From Rubellimicrobium mesophilum DSM 19309 (GTDB lineage Bacteria > Pseudomonadota > Alphaproteobacteria > Rhodobacterales > Rhodobacteraceae), in contig NZ_KK088593.1 of assembly GCF_000600335.2 (NCBI RefSeq), positions 62,001-126,000 on the forward strand: a stretch of 64,000 bases of DNA. The letters run 5' to 3'. Below the pieces are notes generated by a model that was given only the letters and a program-made list of their open reading frames with translations, searched no databases and was not told where the DNA came from. Shown in pieces: positions 1-9,701 of this stretch (position 1 is the first letter of the stretch; each line of letters starts with the position of its first letter). A program made the position numbers and the translations under genes.

Positions 1-906
1 GGTAGGCTGCGTACTTCGGCTGGAAAACCATCTCCCAGCGCGGATGCGTCAGCAGGAACAGCAGCACGTCCGTGGCGCGATGCGTGCTCAGGTTGTCGAC
101 GATCGCGTAGATCCGCTCGGTCTCGGCCGGTAGCCAGAGTTCGACCTCCTCCAAGAACGCCACCCAACTGACGGTGCTGCGCCCGAGATAGGGCCGGGTG
201 AAGGCTTCGCCCGTGGCCGGTTGGAAAGCGCCAAAGATGTAACCTTTGCCGCGCCGACCGTAATCGATCTCCAGCTTGGCGCGTCCGGGACGGTCCTGCG
301 TCTCGACCACGGCTTGACCGGGGTAGGTCTTGGCGCTCTCCGGGCCCATCTCGTCGAGGCAGACGACTAGGCTGCCTTCGGGCGGCGTGGTGTAGAGCGT
401 CTCGATTCGCCCCTTTTTTCGGCGAAGGCGGGATCGACCCGCTCGCCGAACCAGGTCTCGTGCCGGCGCCAGCGCAAACCCTCGGCCAGGAGGATCTCGT
501 CGATCCGGCTGCGCTTGATCGCAATCCCCTCCTGCTCGTTGAGATAGGCAGCCAGCCGGTCCAGCGTCCACGACGCAAACGGCAGATCCAGCGTCTTGGG
601 GTCGGTGAGCGCGGTGGCGATCACGGTGGCGACCTGCTCGGGCGCATAGGTCGGCGGCCGGCCGGTGCGGCCTCGGTCCGCCAGACCGTCTAGGCCAGCG
701 ACCTGGAAGCGGTGGATCCAGACGCGCACGGTATGGGCGGCAAGGCCAAGCTGCGCAGCAATGCGCGCGACGTCTTCGCCCCGGCTAGCGTGCCAGATGA
801 TGCGGGCCCGTTCGACCTGCCGAGCGGGGGCCGTCCGCGAATGGGCCAGCCGCTCGATCGCCACCTGCTCCGCATCCGCCAACGCACGCAGTCGCAACTG
901 TCGCAT
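1..906 (-). CDS. IS630-family transposase, two frames joined by a probable -1 frameshift, C-terminus off the edge
   Basis: This is a DDE transposase that cuts and pastes its element into TA sites. The first frame (906 down to 367) carries a helix-turn-helix region (residues about 30-85) and a winged-helix segment, and continues in frame to about position 416. There the minus strand reads GAA AAA AGG, an A6G run. A -1 slip gives the second frame, which continues as KGRIETLYTTPPEGSL, contains the first catalytic Asp (CLDEMGPES) and the second (VDNLSTH), and leaves the window before the third acidic residue. The start is ATG at 906, preceded by GGAGAGAG. A-run frameshifting is known in IS630 members, so the two-frame arrangement is probably natural rather than a defect, though an inactivating mutation cannot be excluded. 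Confidence 0.8.
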
Positions 907-963
907 GGCCTCTCTCCAGCAAAGCACCGCTCACTGTACCATGACTTGCCGGATGAACCACTA
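1..963 (-). mobile_element. IS630-family insertion sequence, left part outside the window
   Basis: The element is identified by its transposase, which reads leftwards and runs off the window at position 1. Its upstream end lies near 962-963: the sequence 940-961, just before the transposase start, looks like a terminal inverted repeat and is followed by a TA dinucleotide, the target duplicated by IS630/Tc1-mariner elements. Immediately beyond it the sequence becomes AT-richer and enters the coding frame of an abortive-infection gene. The other terminal repeat is outside the window, so the exact boundary is inferred from one side only. Confidence 0.75.
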
Positions 964-1794
964 ACTGGTTCTTTCACAATTGGACTCTTAATTTTCATTA
1001 TCTGGGCTGTATGGCCATTTCTACTCGGGTTCCTGTTTCCTTGGGAGGACATCAACCCAGGAACCTCTGGCGATATGTTCGGGAGCTTGACCGCTCTTTT
1101 TTCCGGGCTCGCATTTGCTGGTTTGATTTCAACTCTGCTGATGCAGAGTCGTGAACTCCAGCTGCAACGAGATGAACTCACCCAGACGCGCGAGGTGTTC
1201 TCTGTCCAGAGATTCGAGACCACTCTCTTTGGACTGCTGAGACTACTGAACGACCATGTTGCATCCATAGAGGTAGACTCAACTGGCTGGGTTCGTCCCG
1301 GTGCTTCGAAGGAGGACAGCAGAGTCGGCCGCCTCGCTCTCGAAGTTATGGCAGAACGGCTCCCCACTCAGTTTGAAAGGCAAACCGAACGCGACAACGT
1401 AACTGGAAGACCTAAGGTCGTTGGCCAGACGCAACGAACCTTGGAACAAATAGTGGACAGCTACGAGAAAATCTATAGAGAGCGATTCGAGATCGCGTTA
1501 GGCCCATACTTCCGTTTGCTTTATAATATATTTCGACTGATCGAAGAGGCAAAACTATCTGAGCTCGAGCCTGAAAACCGTGCTGCGAAGAACGAATATG
1601 GGCGTATCGTTCGTGCTCAGTTGTCGTCCTCCGAGGTCAAGTTGCTGATGTTCAATGGGGCATCGACTTATGGTGTTAAGTTCAAACCATGGATCATCAA
1701 GTATTCGCTCCTGAAGCACCTGCCGTCGCTCGACAGACAGAATTGCGCAACCGTTTGTTCGGATTTTCCACCTCAGGCATTTGGCGAGCACTAA
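946..1794 (+). CDS. putAbiC-family phage abortive infection protein, 5' end replaced by IS630
   Basis: I recognise the putative phage abortive infection family (putAbiC, PF16872 type). Seen in the sequence: a transmembrane helix at about residues 9-31, a second helix with the LFSGLAFAGL motif at 41-65, a Q/E/L-rich coiled-coil-like stretch after it, the LGPYFRLLYNIFRL motif near residue 184 and the RAQLSSSEVKLLMFNG motif near 223-240. The C-terminus appears complete and its TAA directly abuts the carB stop codon. No normal start exists: the frame runs unbroken into the IS630 end. A TTG at 946 inside the IS could start it, but I see no ribosome binding site, and the first downstream Met lies after the first helix. 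The insertion therefore removed the promoter and probably the first residues. Base composition is clearly poorer in GC than neighbouring genes, a sign of transfer. Confidence 0.75.
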   Translation: MPDEPLTGSFTIGLLIFIIWAVWPFLLGFLFPWEDINPGTSGDMFGSLTALFSGLAFAGLISTLLMQSRELQLQRDELTQTREVFSVQRFETTLFGLLRLLNDHVASIEVDSTGWVRPGASKEDSRVGRLALEVMAERLPTQFERQTERDNVTGRPKVVGQTQRTLEQIVDSYEKIYRERFEIALGPYFRLLYNIFRLIEEAKLSELEPENRAAKNEYGRIVRAQLSSSEVKLLMFNGASTYGVKFKPWIIKYSLLKHLPSLDRQNCATVCSDFPPQAFGEH

Positions 1795-4700
1795 TCACGC
1801 CTGCAAGCTCCTCACCCCCACTTCCCCTTCCTCCCGCGCCCGGATCGCCAGCGCGGCTGCGTGAGCCCCCGCCGCCGTCGTGAAATACGGGATGCGCTCG
1901 CTCAGGGCCGCCGCGCGAATGTCGCGGGAGTCGCTCACGGCCTGGGTGCCCTCGGTGGTGTTCATCACCAGGGCGACGTGGCCGTCCTTGAGGCGGTCCA
2001 CGATGGTCAGGCCGCCCTCGTAGACCTTGTTCACCACCTCGGCCTCGATGCCGGCGTCGTTGAGCCAGGCGGCGGTGCCGCGCGTGGCCAGGAGCTTGAA
2101 GCCGAGGGTCGAGAGGATGCGGGCGGCGTCCAGCATCTCGCGGCCCTTGTCGGCGTCGCGGATGGAGACGAAGACCGCCCCCTCGCGCGGGAGCTGGACG
2201 CCGGCGCCCATCTGGGCCTTGAGGAAGGCGCGCTCGAAGCTGCGGTCCCAGCCCATGACCTCGCCGGTGGAGCGCATCTCGGGGCCGAGGATGGTGTCCA
2301 CGCCGGGGAAGCGGGCGAAGGGGAGCACGGCCTCCTTGACCGAGAACCACGGCATCTCTGGGTCCACGAGGGTCATGGGGTCGGCGTAGGGGAGCGGGGT
2401 GTCGTAGCTCGCGTTCGGGTACGGCTCGCGCAGGGGGAAGGCGTCGAGCGTCTCGCCGGCCATGAGGCGGGCGGCGATGCTGGCGATGGCGGAGTCGGTG
2501 GCCTTGGCGACGAAGGGGACCGTGCGGCTGGCGCGGGGGTTCACCTCGAGGAGGTACACGTCGCCGTCCTTGACCGCGAACTGCACGTTCATGAGGCCCA
2601 CGACGTGGAGCGCGAGGGCGAGGGATTCGGTCTGGCGGCGGATCTCCCCGATGATCCCGGGCGCGAGGGTGTGGGGCGGCAGGCAGCAGGCGGAGTCGCC
2701 GGAGTGGACGCCGGCCTCCTCGATGTGCTGCATGATGCCGGCGACGTGGACCCGGGTGCCGTCGCAGAGGGCGTCGACGTCGACCTCGGTGGCGCCGGAG
2801 AGGTAGGAGTCGAGGAGGACGGGGGAGTCGCCGGAGACGTGCACGGCCTCGCGGATGTAGCGGTCCAGTTGGGCCTGGTCGCGGACGATCTCCATGGCGC
2901 GGCCGCCGAGGACATAGCTCGGGCGGATCACGAGGGGGAAGCCGATGCGCTCGGCGATGGCGAAGGCCTGGTCGGGCGAGGAGGCGATGCCGTTGACGGG
3001 CTGCTTGAGGCCCAGGCGCTCCACGAGCTGCTGGAACCTCTCCCGGTCCTCGGCGAGGTCGATGGCGTCGGGGGTGGTGCCGAGGATGGGGATGCCCGCC
3101 TCCTCCAGCGCGTTGGCGAGCTTGAGGGGGGTCTGGCCGCCGAACTGGACGATGACGCCGTGGAGGGTGCCGGCCTCCTGCTCGACGCGGAGGATCTCCA
3201 TGACGTGCTCGAAGGTCACGGGCTCGAAGTAGAGGCGGTCGGAGGTGTCGTAGTCGGTGGAGACCGTCTCGGGGTTGCAGTTGACCATGATGGTCTCGTA
3301 GCCGGCCTTGGAGAGCGCGAAGCAGGCGTGGCAGCAGCAGTAGTCGAACTCGATCCCCTGGCCGATGCGGTTGGGGCCGCCGCCGAGGATGACGACCTTC
3401 TTGGCGTCGGAGGGGCGAGCCTCGTCCTCGACCTCGCCCATCGCGGGGGCTTCGTAGGTCGAGTACATGTAGGGGGTCTGGGCCTCGAACTCGGCGCCGC
3501 AGGTGTCGATGCGCTTGAAGACGGCGGTGACGCCGAGGCGCAGGCGGGCGCGGCGGACCTGGCCCTCGTCCCGGCCGGTGAGCCTGGCGAGGCGGGCGTC
3601 GGTGAAGCCCATCATCTTGAGGTCGCGAAGGCCGGATTCGGTGACGGGGAGGCCGTCGCGCTTGATGCAGGATTCGGCGTCCACGATCTCGCGGATGCGG
3701 GCGAGGAACCAGGGGTCGTACTTGGTGACGGCGTTGATCTCGTCGTCCGAGAGGCCGTGGCGCATGGCCTGGGCGATGGTGCGGAGGCGGTCGGGGGTGG
3801 CCTTGGAGAGGGCGCCGACGATGGCGGACTTCTCGGGCGCGCCGGGGATCTGGACCTCGTCGAAGCCGGTGAGGCCGGTCTCCATGGAGGCGAGGGCCTT
3901 CTGGACGGATTCGTGGAAGGTGCGGCCGATGGCCATGGCCTCGCCCACCGACTTCATGGCGGTGGTCAGCTCGGGCTTGGCGCCGGGGAACTTCTCGAAG
4001 GCGAAGCGGGGAATCTTGGTGACGACGTAGTCGATGGTGGGCTCGAAGGACGCCGGGGTGACCTTGGTGATGTCGTTGTCGAGCTCGTCGAGCGTGTAGC
4101 CGATGGCGAGCTTGGCCGCGACCTTGGCGATGGGGAAGCCGGTGGCCTTCGACGCCAGCGCCGAGGAGCGGGAGACGCGCGGGTTCATCTCGATCACGAC
4201 CATGCGGCCGTCGGCGGGGTTGATGGCCCACTGGACGTTGGAGCCGCCGGTCTCGACGCCGATCTCGCGCAGGACGGCGATGGAGCCGTTCCGCATCTCC
4301 TGATATTCCTTGTCGGTCAGCGTCAGCGCGGGCGCGACGGTGATCGAGTCGCCGGTGTGGACGCCCATCGGGTCCACGTTCTCGATGGAGCAGACGATGA
4401 TGGCGTTGTCCGCGCGATCGCGGACGACCTCCATCTCGAACTCCTTCCAGCCGAGGAGGGATTCATCGACCAGAATCTGCCCGACTGGCGAAGCGTCCAT
4501 GCCGGTGCGGCAGAGGTGCTCGTATTCCGCGCGGTTGTAGGCGACGCCGCCGCCGGTGCCGCCCAGCGTGAAGGCGGGGCGGATGATGGCGGGGAGGCCA
4601 ATGTGCTCAAGGGCTTCCATGGCGAGGCGCAGGCCTTCCTTGAGGTCGCGCTTGCCGTTCCCGCCCTTGGGGGCGGTGATGATCTCGGCCTTGGGGTTCT

Positions 4701-5124
4701 CGATGCCGATGCGGTCCATCGCCTCGCGGAAGAGCTTGCGGTCCTCGGCCATCTCGATGGCCTCGCGCTTGGCGCCGATGAGCTCCACGCCGAACCTCTC
4801 CAGCACGCCCATGTCGGCCAGCGCGAGCGAGGTGTTCAGGCCGGTCTGGCCGCCCATGGTGGGGAGGAGCGCGTCGGGGCGCTCGGCCTCGATGATCTTG
4901 GCGACGACCTCGGGGGTGATGGGCTCGATGTAGGTGGCGTCGGCCATCTCGGGGTCGGTCATGATCGTGGCGGGGTTCGAGTTGACCAGGATGACCCGGT
5001 ACCCTTCCTCGCGCAGGGCCTTGCAGGCCTGGGCGCCGGAGTAGTCGAACTCGCAGGCCTGCCCGATGACGATGGGGCCCGCGCCGATGATCATGATGCT
5101 CTTGATGTCGGTCCGCTTCGGCAT
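1795..5124 (-). CDS. carB: Carbamoyl-phosphate synthase large subunit
   Basis: CarB makes carbamoyl phosphate from ammonia, bicarbonate and two ATP, for arginine and pyrimidine synthesis, in complex with the glutaminase subunit CarA (not in this window). The 1109-residue length is normal. The start is ATG at 5124 ([22 protein letters not shown]), the invariant family N-terminus. Two homologous halves are visible: ATP-grasp domain 1 at about 130-330 ([10 protein letters not shown]), ATP-grasp domain 2 at about 690-880 ([12 protein letters not shown]), each preceded by a pre-ATP-grasp motif (the second one is [17 protein letters not shown]), and the MGS-like allosteric domain in the last 140 residues. 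The frame is intact. It is convergent with the abortive-infection gene with no spacing and divergent from glsB. Confidence 0.98.
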   Translation of the reverse strand: MPKRTDIKSIMIIGAGPIVIGQACEFDYSGAQACKALREEGYRVILVNSNPATIMTDPEMADATYIEPITPEVVAKIIEAERPDALLPTMGGQTGLNTSLALADMGVLERFGVELIGAKREAIEMAEDRKLFREAMDRIGIENPKAEIITAPKGGNGKRDLKEGLRLAMEALEHIGLPAIIRPAFTLGGTGGGVAYNRAEYEHLCRTGMDASPVGQILVDESLLGWKEFEMEVVRDRADNAIIVCSIENVDPMGVHTGDSITVAPALTLTDKEYQEMRNGSIAVLREIGVETGGSNVQWAINPADGRMVVIEMNPRVSRSSALASKATGFPIAKVAAKLAIGYTLDELDNDITKVTPASFEPTIDYVVTKIPRFAFEKFPGAKPELTTAMKSVGEAMAIGRTFHESVQKALASMETGLTGFDEVQIPGAPEKSAIVGALSKATPDRLRTIAQAMRHGLSDDEINAVTKYDPWFLARIREIVDAESCIKRDGLPVTESGLRDLKMMGFTDARLARLTGRDEGQVRRARLRLGVTAVFKRIDTCGAEFEAQTPYMYSTYEAPAMGEVEDEARPSDAKKVVILGGGPNRIGQGIEFDYCCCHACFALSKAGYETIMVNCNPETVSTDYDTSDRLYFEPVTFEHVMEILRVEQEAGTLHGVIVQFGGQTPLKLANALEEAGIPILGTTPDAIDLAEDRERFQQLVERLGLKQPVNGIASSPDQAFAIAERIGFPLVIRPSYVLGGRAMEIVRDQAQLDRYIREAVHVSGDSPVLLDSYLSGATEVDVDALCDGTRVHVAGIMQHIEEAGVHSGDSACCLPPHTLAPGIIGEIRRQTESLALALHVVGLMNVQFAVKDGDVYLLEVNPRASRTVPFVAKATDSAIASIAARLMAGETLDAFPLREPYPNASYDTPLPYADPMTLVDPEMPWFSVKEAVLPFARFPGVDTILGPEMRSTGEVMGWDRSFERAFLKAQMGAGVQLPREGAVFVSIRDADKGREMLDAARILSTLGFKLLATRGTAAWLNDAGIEAEVVNKVYEGGLTIVDRLKDGHVALVMNTTEGTQAVSDSRDIRAAALSERIPYFTTAAGAHAAALAIRAREEGEVGVRSLQA

Positions 5125-5284
5125 TTGTCCCCACCCCTCGCGCAAATTGACGGCGCTTATACGCGGGACGACCGGGGCCGCAAGGCCGCTTCCCCTCCCG
5201 TCCCGGAACCGTAGGGCGAAGACCGGGTTGTGCCGCAGCGACGGCGCGCTCCGCCGCCGCCGGCCACGAGAGGGGAGCAACCAT

Positions 5285-5537
5285 ATGGGATTCATCTGGA
5301 CCATCATCATCGGCCTGATCGCCGGCATCCTCGCCAAGCTGATCCATCCGGGGCGCAACGAGCCGCAGGGCTTCGTGCTGACGGCGATCCTCGGGATCGT
5401 GGGGGCCCTTCGTCGCGACCTGGTTGGGGCAGGCGCTGGGCTGGTACGGGCCCAACGAGGGCGCGGGGCTGATCGGCGCCACGGTGGGGGCGATCATCGT
5501 CCTCGTCATCTGGGGCGCGCTGGCGAAGCGCACCTGA
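5285..5537 (+). pseudogene. GlsB/YeaQ/YmgE-type stress-response membrane protein, single-base frameshift
   Basis: A small, glycine-rich integral membrane protein of the transglycosylase-associated family; its role in the cell is poorly defined. The start ATG at 5285 follows AGGGGAG. The first 40 residues ([20 protein letters not shown]) and the last 43 (beginning [18 protein letters not shown]) both match the family but lie in different frames. The break is at about 5405-5409, in GGGGCCCTT, and deleting one base restores an 83-residue protein, the usual length. One of several single-base indels in this window, so sequencing error is a real possibility. It precedes yidB by 33 bp on the same strand. 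Confidence 0.8.
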
Positions 5538-5570
5538 CGTCTTCAACGTCCAACAGGAAAGGCCATCGAC

Positions 5571-6101
5571 ATGGCACGCAGCGGATTTCCCTCGATGACG
5601 GCGCTTCTCGGCCTGCTGGCCGTGGCGGGCTACCAGAACCGGGACAAGATCCAGGGCTGGCTGAACCAGCAGCGGCAGGGCGGCATGGGCGGCCCCGGTG
5701 GGCAGATGAGCGGCCAGATGGGCGGCTTCGGCGGCCAGATGGGCGGGCAGACCGCAGGGATGCCCGGGGGCCTGGGCGGGCTGCTCGGCGGCCTTATGGG
5801 CGGTGGCGCCTCGGGCGGGCTGGGCGGACTCCTCGGCGGCGGGCTGGGGGAGCTGAACCAGCAGATGCGCCGGAACGGGCGGGGCGACGTGATGGATTCC
5901 TGGGTCGGCACCGGCCAGAACCGTCAGGTCGAGCCGCATGACCTCGAGGCGGCGCTGGGACCCGACGTGCTGGACGACCTGACCGAGGCCACGGGCCTGT
6001 CGCGGCAGGAGGTCCTGAGCCGGCTCTCGCGCGAGCTGCCCCAGGCGGTGGACCAATACACGCCGCAGGGCCGGCTGCCCGAGCCGCACGAGTTCGGCTG
6101 A
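5571..6101 (+). CDS. YidB-like protein (DUF937 family)
   Basis: A 176-residue protein with three visible parts: an N-terminal hydrophobic segment (SMTALLGLLAVAGY), a long Gly/Met/Gln-rich low-complexity middle (about residues 38-95) made of repeated GGQMGG and GGLLGG units, and a compact C-terminal domain (about 100-165) that includes the motif DSWVGTGQNR and a helical region ending in LPQAVDQYTPQGRLP. This C-terminal arrangement is typical of YidB/DUF937 proteins, whose function is unknown. It is followed at once by a strong terminator hairpin. Confidence 0.8.
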   Translation: MARSGFPSMTALLGLLAVAGYQNRDKIQGWLNQQRQGGMGGPGGQMSGQMGGFGGQMGGQTAGMPGGLGGLLGGLMGGGASGGLGGLLGGGLGELNQQMRRNGRGDVMDSWVGTGQNRQVEPHDLEAALGPDVLDDLTEATGLSRQEVLSRLSRELPQAVDQYTPQGRLPEPHEFG

Positions 6102-6107
6102 ACGACG

Positions 6108-6133
6108 AAGGGCCGGGGCGAACCCCGGCCCTT
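6108..6133. terminator. Bidirectional hairpin terminator between yidB and the permease gene
   Basis: A perfect 11-bp stem, AAGGGCCGGGG with CCCCGGCCCTT, closes a four-base CGAA loop. It starts 7 bases after the yidB stop and lies 22 bases from the convergent permease stop. A short T run ends the stem on one strand and, by symmetry, on the other, so it could serve both genes. Confidence 0.8.
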
Positions 6134-6154
6134 CACCATTGCGCCGGACGTGGA

Positions 6155-7751
6155 TCAGGCCCGGTTGCCCATGGTGGAGCCCGGGGCCTCGGTCGCGGTC
6201 TCGCCCACGGCGCGCTCGGCGGCGGCGATGACGGCGGCGCGACGCGCGATCTCGTCCCCGATGGGCGGGCCCTTGAAGCGGCGGTTCTCGATCAGGACCC
6301 AGATGATCAGCGCCAGGATGATGAAGCCCACCGTGATCTCGAGCGCCCAGTCGTTCGGGGGCTGGATGCCGATGAAGAAGATCAGCGCCATGGCGACGAT
6401 GGAGAGGACCGCGATCACCTTGTAGGCGCCGATGCCCATGTTCCAGGGGCCCATGACCGGCCACTTCGGCCCGCCGATGTTGACGAGGCCGAGAGCGATC
6501 GGGACGGTGAAGCTGAGGAACAGGAAGATCACCGTGCAGGACACGACGATGGAATAGGCCGGCGTTCCCGCGATGGTGATGGAGGACGTGAACCAGACGA
6601 AGAGCGTCGCGAGGATCGAGGCCGTCCAGATCGACGCGACCGGCGTGCGGTGGCGGGGGCTCACCGTCGCGAGCGGGCGGGAGACGAAGGGCATCCCGCC
6701 GTCGCGCGAGAAGGCGAAGAGCATCCGCGAGGCCGAGGTCACGGTGGCGAGGCCGCAGAGCCACTGGGACACGAAGATGGCGATGTAGAGCAGGACCTTC
6801 ACCGCCGGGTTCACCTGGGGTGTCCATCGCCCAGAAGAACACGTTCCAGCCCTGCTTGGCCGCATCGTCCATGCTGGGGATCATCAGCACGAAGGCGCAG
6901 AGCATGATCCAGCCCGCGAAGCCCGACCACCAGACCGACGAGACCATGCCGCGCGGCACGGAGTGGGCGGCCCGGATCGTCTCCTCGGAGGTGTGGGCCG
7001 AGGCGTCGTAGCCGGTGATCGTGTAGATCGGGAGGAGGAGCCCCAGCAGGAAGGCCATGAGGCCGCTGACCGTCACGGGCCAGACGGCGCTCGCCCCTTC
7101 GGTGCCGGTGTAGTTGGCGAAGGTCCAGAGGCGGGACCATTCCCAGGTGTCGGCGGCGAGGAGGCAGACGACCGTGAGCACGGCGGCGGTGACGAGGATC
7201 AGGTAGCCCGAGAAGTCGGTGAGCCTGGCCGTCAGCTTGATCCCGTAGTGGTTCACCAGCGCCTGCGCGGCGGTGATGATCGCCATGAAGGCCACGCGGT
7301 TGACGAGCGTGTCCTCCATCCCGAACCAGGGTGCGCCGAAGGCCCCGAAGAAGAAGTAGTAGGTGCCGACGTTGATCGCGCCCAGCACGGTCACGAGGCC
7401 GAGCAGGTTCAGCCAGGCCGAGAGCCAGCCGGTGAAGCGGTTCCCGAGGATCGAGCCCCAGTGGTAGAGGCCCCCGGCCGTCGGATAGGCCGAGGAGATC
7501 TGCGCGAGCGCCAGCGCGAAGACGCCCGAGATCGCCGCGCCGATGGGCCAGCCGATGCCGACGGCCGCCCCGCCCGCGCCCGCAGTGGCCTGCCCGAGCG
7601 AGTTGATGCCCCCGGACAGGATGCAGATGATGGAGAAGGAGATGGCGAAGTTCGAGAAGCGGCTCATTGACCGCTCCAGCTCCTGCGCATAGCCCATGCC
7701 GTGGAGGACGTTGATGTCCTCTCGCCGGTCGTGGTCGGAATAGTCGCTCAA
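6155..7751 (-). pseudogene. APC-superfamily amino acid permease (GABA-permease-like), single-base frameshift
   Basis: A twelve-helix amino acid transporter of the amino acid/choline (GabP/UGA4-like) branch. The N-terminal part reads GYAQELERSMSRFSNFAISF, then GWPIGAAISGVFALALAQISSAYPTAGGLY, both signatures of this branch. The C-terminal part (QVNPAVKVLLYIAIFVSQW onward) is in another frame. The break is at about 6817-6820, where the minus strand reads ACACCCCAGG; removing one C joins the halves into 531 residues, the normal size. I chose a TTG start at 7751 because GGAGGG lies 6 bases upstream and the residues after it match; no suitable ATG exists. Substrate cannot be told from sequence. Indel may be a sequencing error. 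Confidence 0.82.
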
Positions 7752-7845
7752 GTGAGACCCTCCTGTTGTCCTGCAAGCGGTATTGGCCTCCGCTCTGCCT
7801 CCAGTAGGCACGACGTTGACGCGTGCGGCAAGCGGAGTCCCGCCC

Positions 7846-9003
7846 ATGGCTCGCTTTGCTTGGGCGGGCGGGACCGTTGAGTCGCAGGCCGGAGGTCGTG
7901 GTCGAGCACGGGCCCGGCGGGCGGCCCGCCGCCTTCGCGGGGCGGAGGAGGTCGTCGTCGCCTGGGAGCCCGGGCAGGTCGGCGCGGTGCTGGAGCGGCT
8001 CGACTCGCTGCGGAGGTCGGGGGCCTGGGTGGCGGGATGGATCGCCTACGAGGCGGGCGCGGCGTTCGAGCCGAGGCTGGGCGAGGTCTGGCGAGGAGGT
8101 GGTCCGCTCCTGGCCTTCGGCGCGTTCCCCGAGGGGCCGCGCGGGGTGGAGCTTGGGCGCCCGGGATCGGTGGAGCTGACCCGGCCCGAGCCGCTGATCT
8201 CGCGCGAGGACTACGACCGGGCCATCGGGCGGGTGCTCGACTACATCGCGGCGGGGGACTGCTATCAGGCGAACCTGACCTTTCCGCTGGAGGCGCGGCT
8301 GGAGGGCGAGCCCTGGGACCTGTTCCTGCGGCTGCGGGAGGCGCATCCGGTGGGGCATGGGGCCTTCGTGGACCTGGGCGCAGGGCCGGCCGTGGTGTCC
8401 ATGAGCCCGGAGCTGTTCGTGCGGGTCGCGGACGGCGTGATCGAGACGCGGCCGATGAAGGGCACGGCGCCGCGGGACGCCGATCCGGCGCGCGATGCGG
8501 CGCTGGCGCGGGAGCTGCTCGCGTCCGAGAAGGCACGGGCGGAGAACCTGATGATCGTGGACCTGCTGCGCAACGACCTGTCGCGGGTCGCGAGGCCGGG
8601 CACGGTTCGTGTGCCGAAGCTCTTCGCCATCGAGGGCTATGCGACGGTGCATCAGATGACCTCGACCGTGACGGGGGAGCTGGACGGGCCGTCGTCGCTC
8701 TCGCGGCTGATGCCGGTTCTGTTCCCCTGCGGGTCGGTGACCGGGGCGCCGAAGATCCGGGCCATGCAGATCATCCGGGAGTTGGAGCCGCATCCTCGGG
8801 GCGTGTATTGCGGCTCGGTCGGGTGGATGGCGCCGGACGGGGATTGCGACTTCTCGGTGGCGATCCGCACGCTGTCCGTCGAGGGCGGACGCGTGACGAT
8901 GAACGTGGGCGGCGGGATCGTGGCGGACTCCACGGCCCAAGGCGAATGGGAGGAGGCGCTGTGGAAGACGCGCTTCGTCGGGCCGGCGCTGAGCCGGGGC
9001 TGA
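7846..9003 (+). CDS. pabB: Aminodeoxychorismate synthase component I
   Basis: PabB converts chorismate and ammonia to 4-amino-4-deoxychorismate, the first step of p-aminobenzoate and folate synthesis. The chorismate-binding domain fills residues about 120-385. Visible signatures are AAGDCYQANLTFP, IVDLLRNDLSR and CGSVTGAPKIRAMQII, the last carrying the active-site lysine. About the first 35 residues are poorly family-like, whereas the other frame just upstream of 7940 reads VVVEHGPGGRPAAFAG, which fits homologs; a missing G in the GGGG run near 7938-7941 would restore it. The ATG at 7846 therefore may not be the true start. The 3' end overlaps pabC. Confidence 0.9.
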   Translation: MARFAWAGGTVESQAGGRGRARARRAARRLRGAEEVVVAWEPGQVGAVLERLDSLRRSGAWVAGWIAYEAGAAFEPRLGEVWRGGGPLLAFGAFPEGPRGVELGRPGSVELTRPEPLISREDYDRAIGRVLDYIAAGDCYQANLTFPLEARLEGEPWDLFLRLREAHPVGHGAFVDLGAGPAVVSMSPELFVRVADGVIETRPMKGTAPRDADPARDAALARELLASEKARAENLMIVDLLRNDLSRVARPGTVRVPKLFAIEGYATVHQMTSTVTGELDGPSSLSRLMPVLFPCGSVTGAPKIRAMQIIRELEPHPRGVYCGSVGWMAPDGDCDFSVAIRTLSVEGGRVTMNVGGGIVADSTAQGEWEEALWKTRFVGPALSRG

Positions 9004-9593
9004 GGCTGGTCGAGACGTTGGCCTGGGACGGCGAGCAGCCGGTGCGGGAGGAGCGGCATCTGCGGCGGATGGCGCGGTCGGCCGAGGCGCTGGGCTGGGG
9101 GTTCGACGCCGGGGCCGCGCGGCGGGCGCTGCGGGCGGGGCGGCGGCAACCGGCGCGGCTGCGGCTGACGATGGACGCGGTCGGCGACCTCGTGGCGACC
9201 GAAGGGCCGCTGCCCGGTCCGGCGAACCTCTGGCGTCTGGCGGTGCACCCGGCGCGGCTGTCGTCGGGCGACCCTTGGCTGCGGCACAAGACGACGCATC
9301 GCGCGCTCTACGACCTCGCCAGGACGGAGCTGCCCGAGAGCGTGGAGGAGTGGGTGTTCCTCAACGAGCGGGGCGAGGCCTGCGAGGGGACGATCACCAC
9401 GCTGTTCTTCGACCGGGGCGAGGGGTGGCGGACGCCGCCGCTCGGCTGCGGATGCCTGCCCGGCATCCTGCGGGAGGAGATGCTGGAGAGCGGCGCGGCG
9501 CGCGAGGAGGTGCTGCGGGCGGAGGACCTGGGCCGGGTGCGGCTGGCCGTCGGGAACGCGCTCCGGGGCCTCGTGCCGGCGGCGCTGGCCTGA
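8961..9593 (+). CDS. pabC: Aminodeoxychorismate lyase, PLP class IV aminotransferase family
   Basis: PabC splits aminodeoxychorismate into p-aminobenzoate and pyruvate. The protein is 210 residues, a little short for the family. Key motifs are HKTTHRALYDLA, with the PLP-binding lysine, then VFLNERGEACEGTITTLFF, and GCLPGILREEML. The start is GTG at 8961, preceded by GGAGG four bases upstream, so the gene overlaps the end of pabB by 43 bp. The overlap implies translational coupling of the two consecutive steps. Confidence 0.9.
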   Translation: MEDALRRAGAEPGLRLVETLAWDGEQPVREERHLRRMARSAEALGWGFDAGAARRALRAGRRQPARLRLTMDAVGDLVATEGPLPGPANLWRLAVHPARLSSGDPWLRHKTTHRALYDLARTELPESVEEWVFLNERGEACEGTITTLFFDRGEGWRTPPLGCGCLPGILREEMLESGAAREEVLRAEDLGRVRLAVGNALRGLVPAALA

Positions 9594-9646
9594 GGGCGGG
9601 CCGTCGTCGCCGGATCGCGCGTTCCGAGAGGTGACCCGGGCCCCGC

Positions 9647-9675
9647 TTGACTTCCCGGCCCCCCCGCGATGTATC
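9647..9675 (+). promoter_or_regulatory. Candidate sigma70-type promoter for aspS
   Basis: TTGACT at 9647-9652 and TGTATC at 9670-9675 are spaced by 17 bases, and the aspS start codon is 26 bases further on. The -35 box is good and the -10 box is weak. This is pattern matching only. Confidence 0.35.
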
Positions 9676-9701
9676 GGCCCGACGTTTCCGGAGGACCGCC
9701 C

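Noticed and set aside
1861..5214. A 1117-residue frame on the plus strand across carB
   Set aside because: It lies antisense to the intact carB gene and is Gly/Asp/His/Val-rich, the usual shadow of a GC-rich gene.
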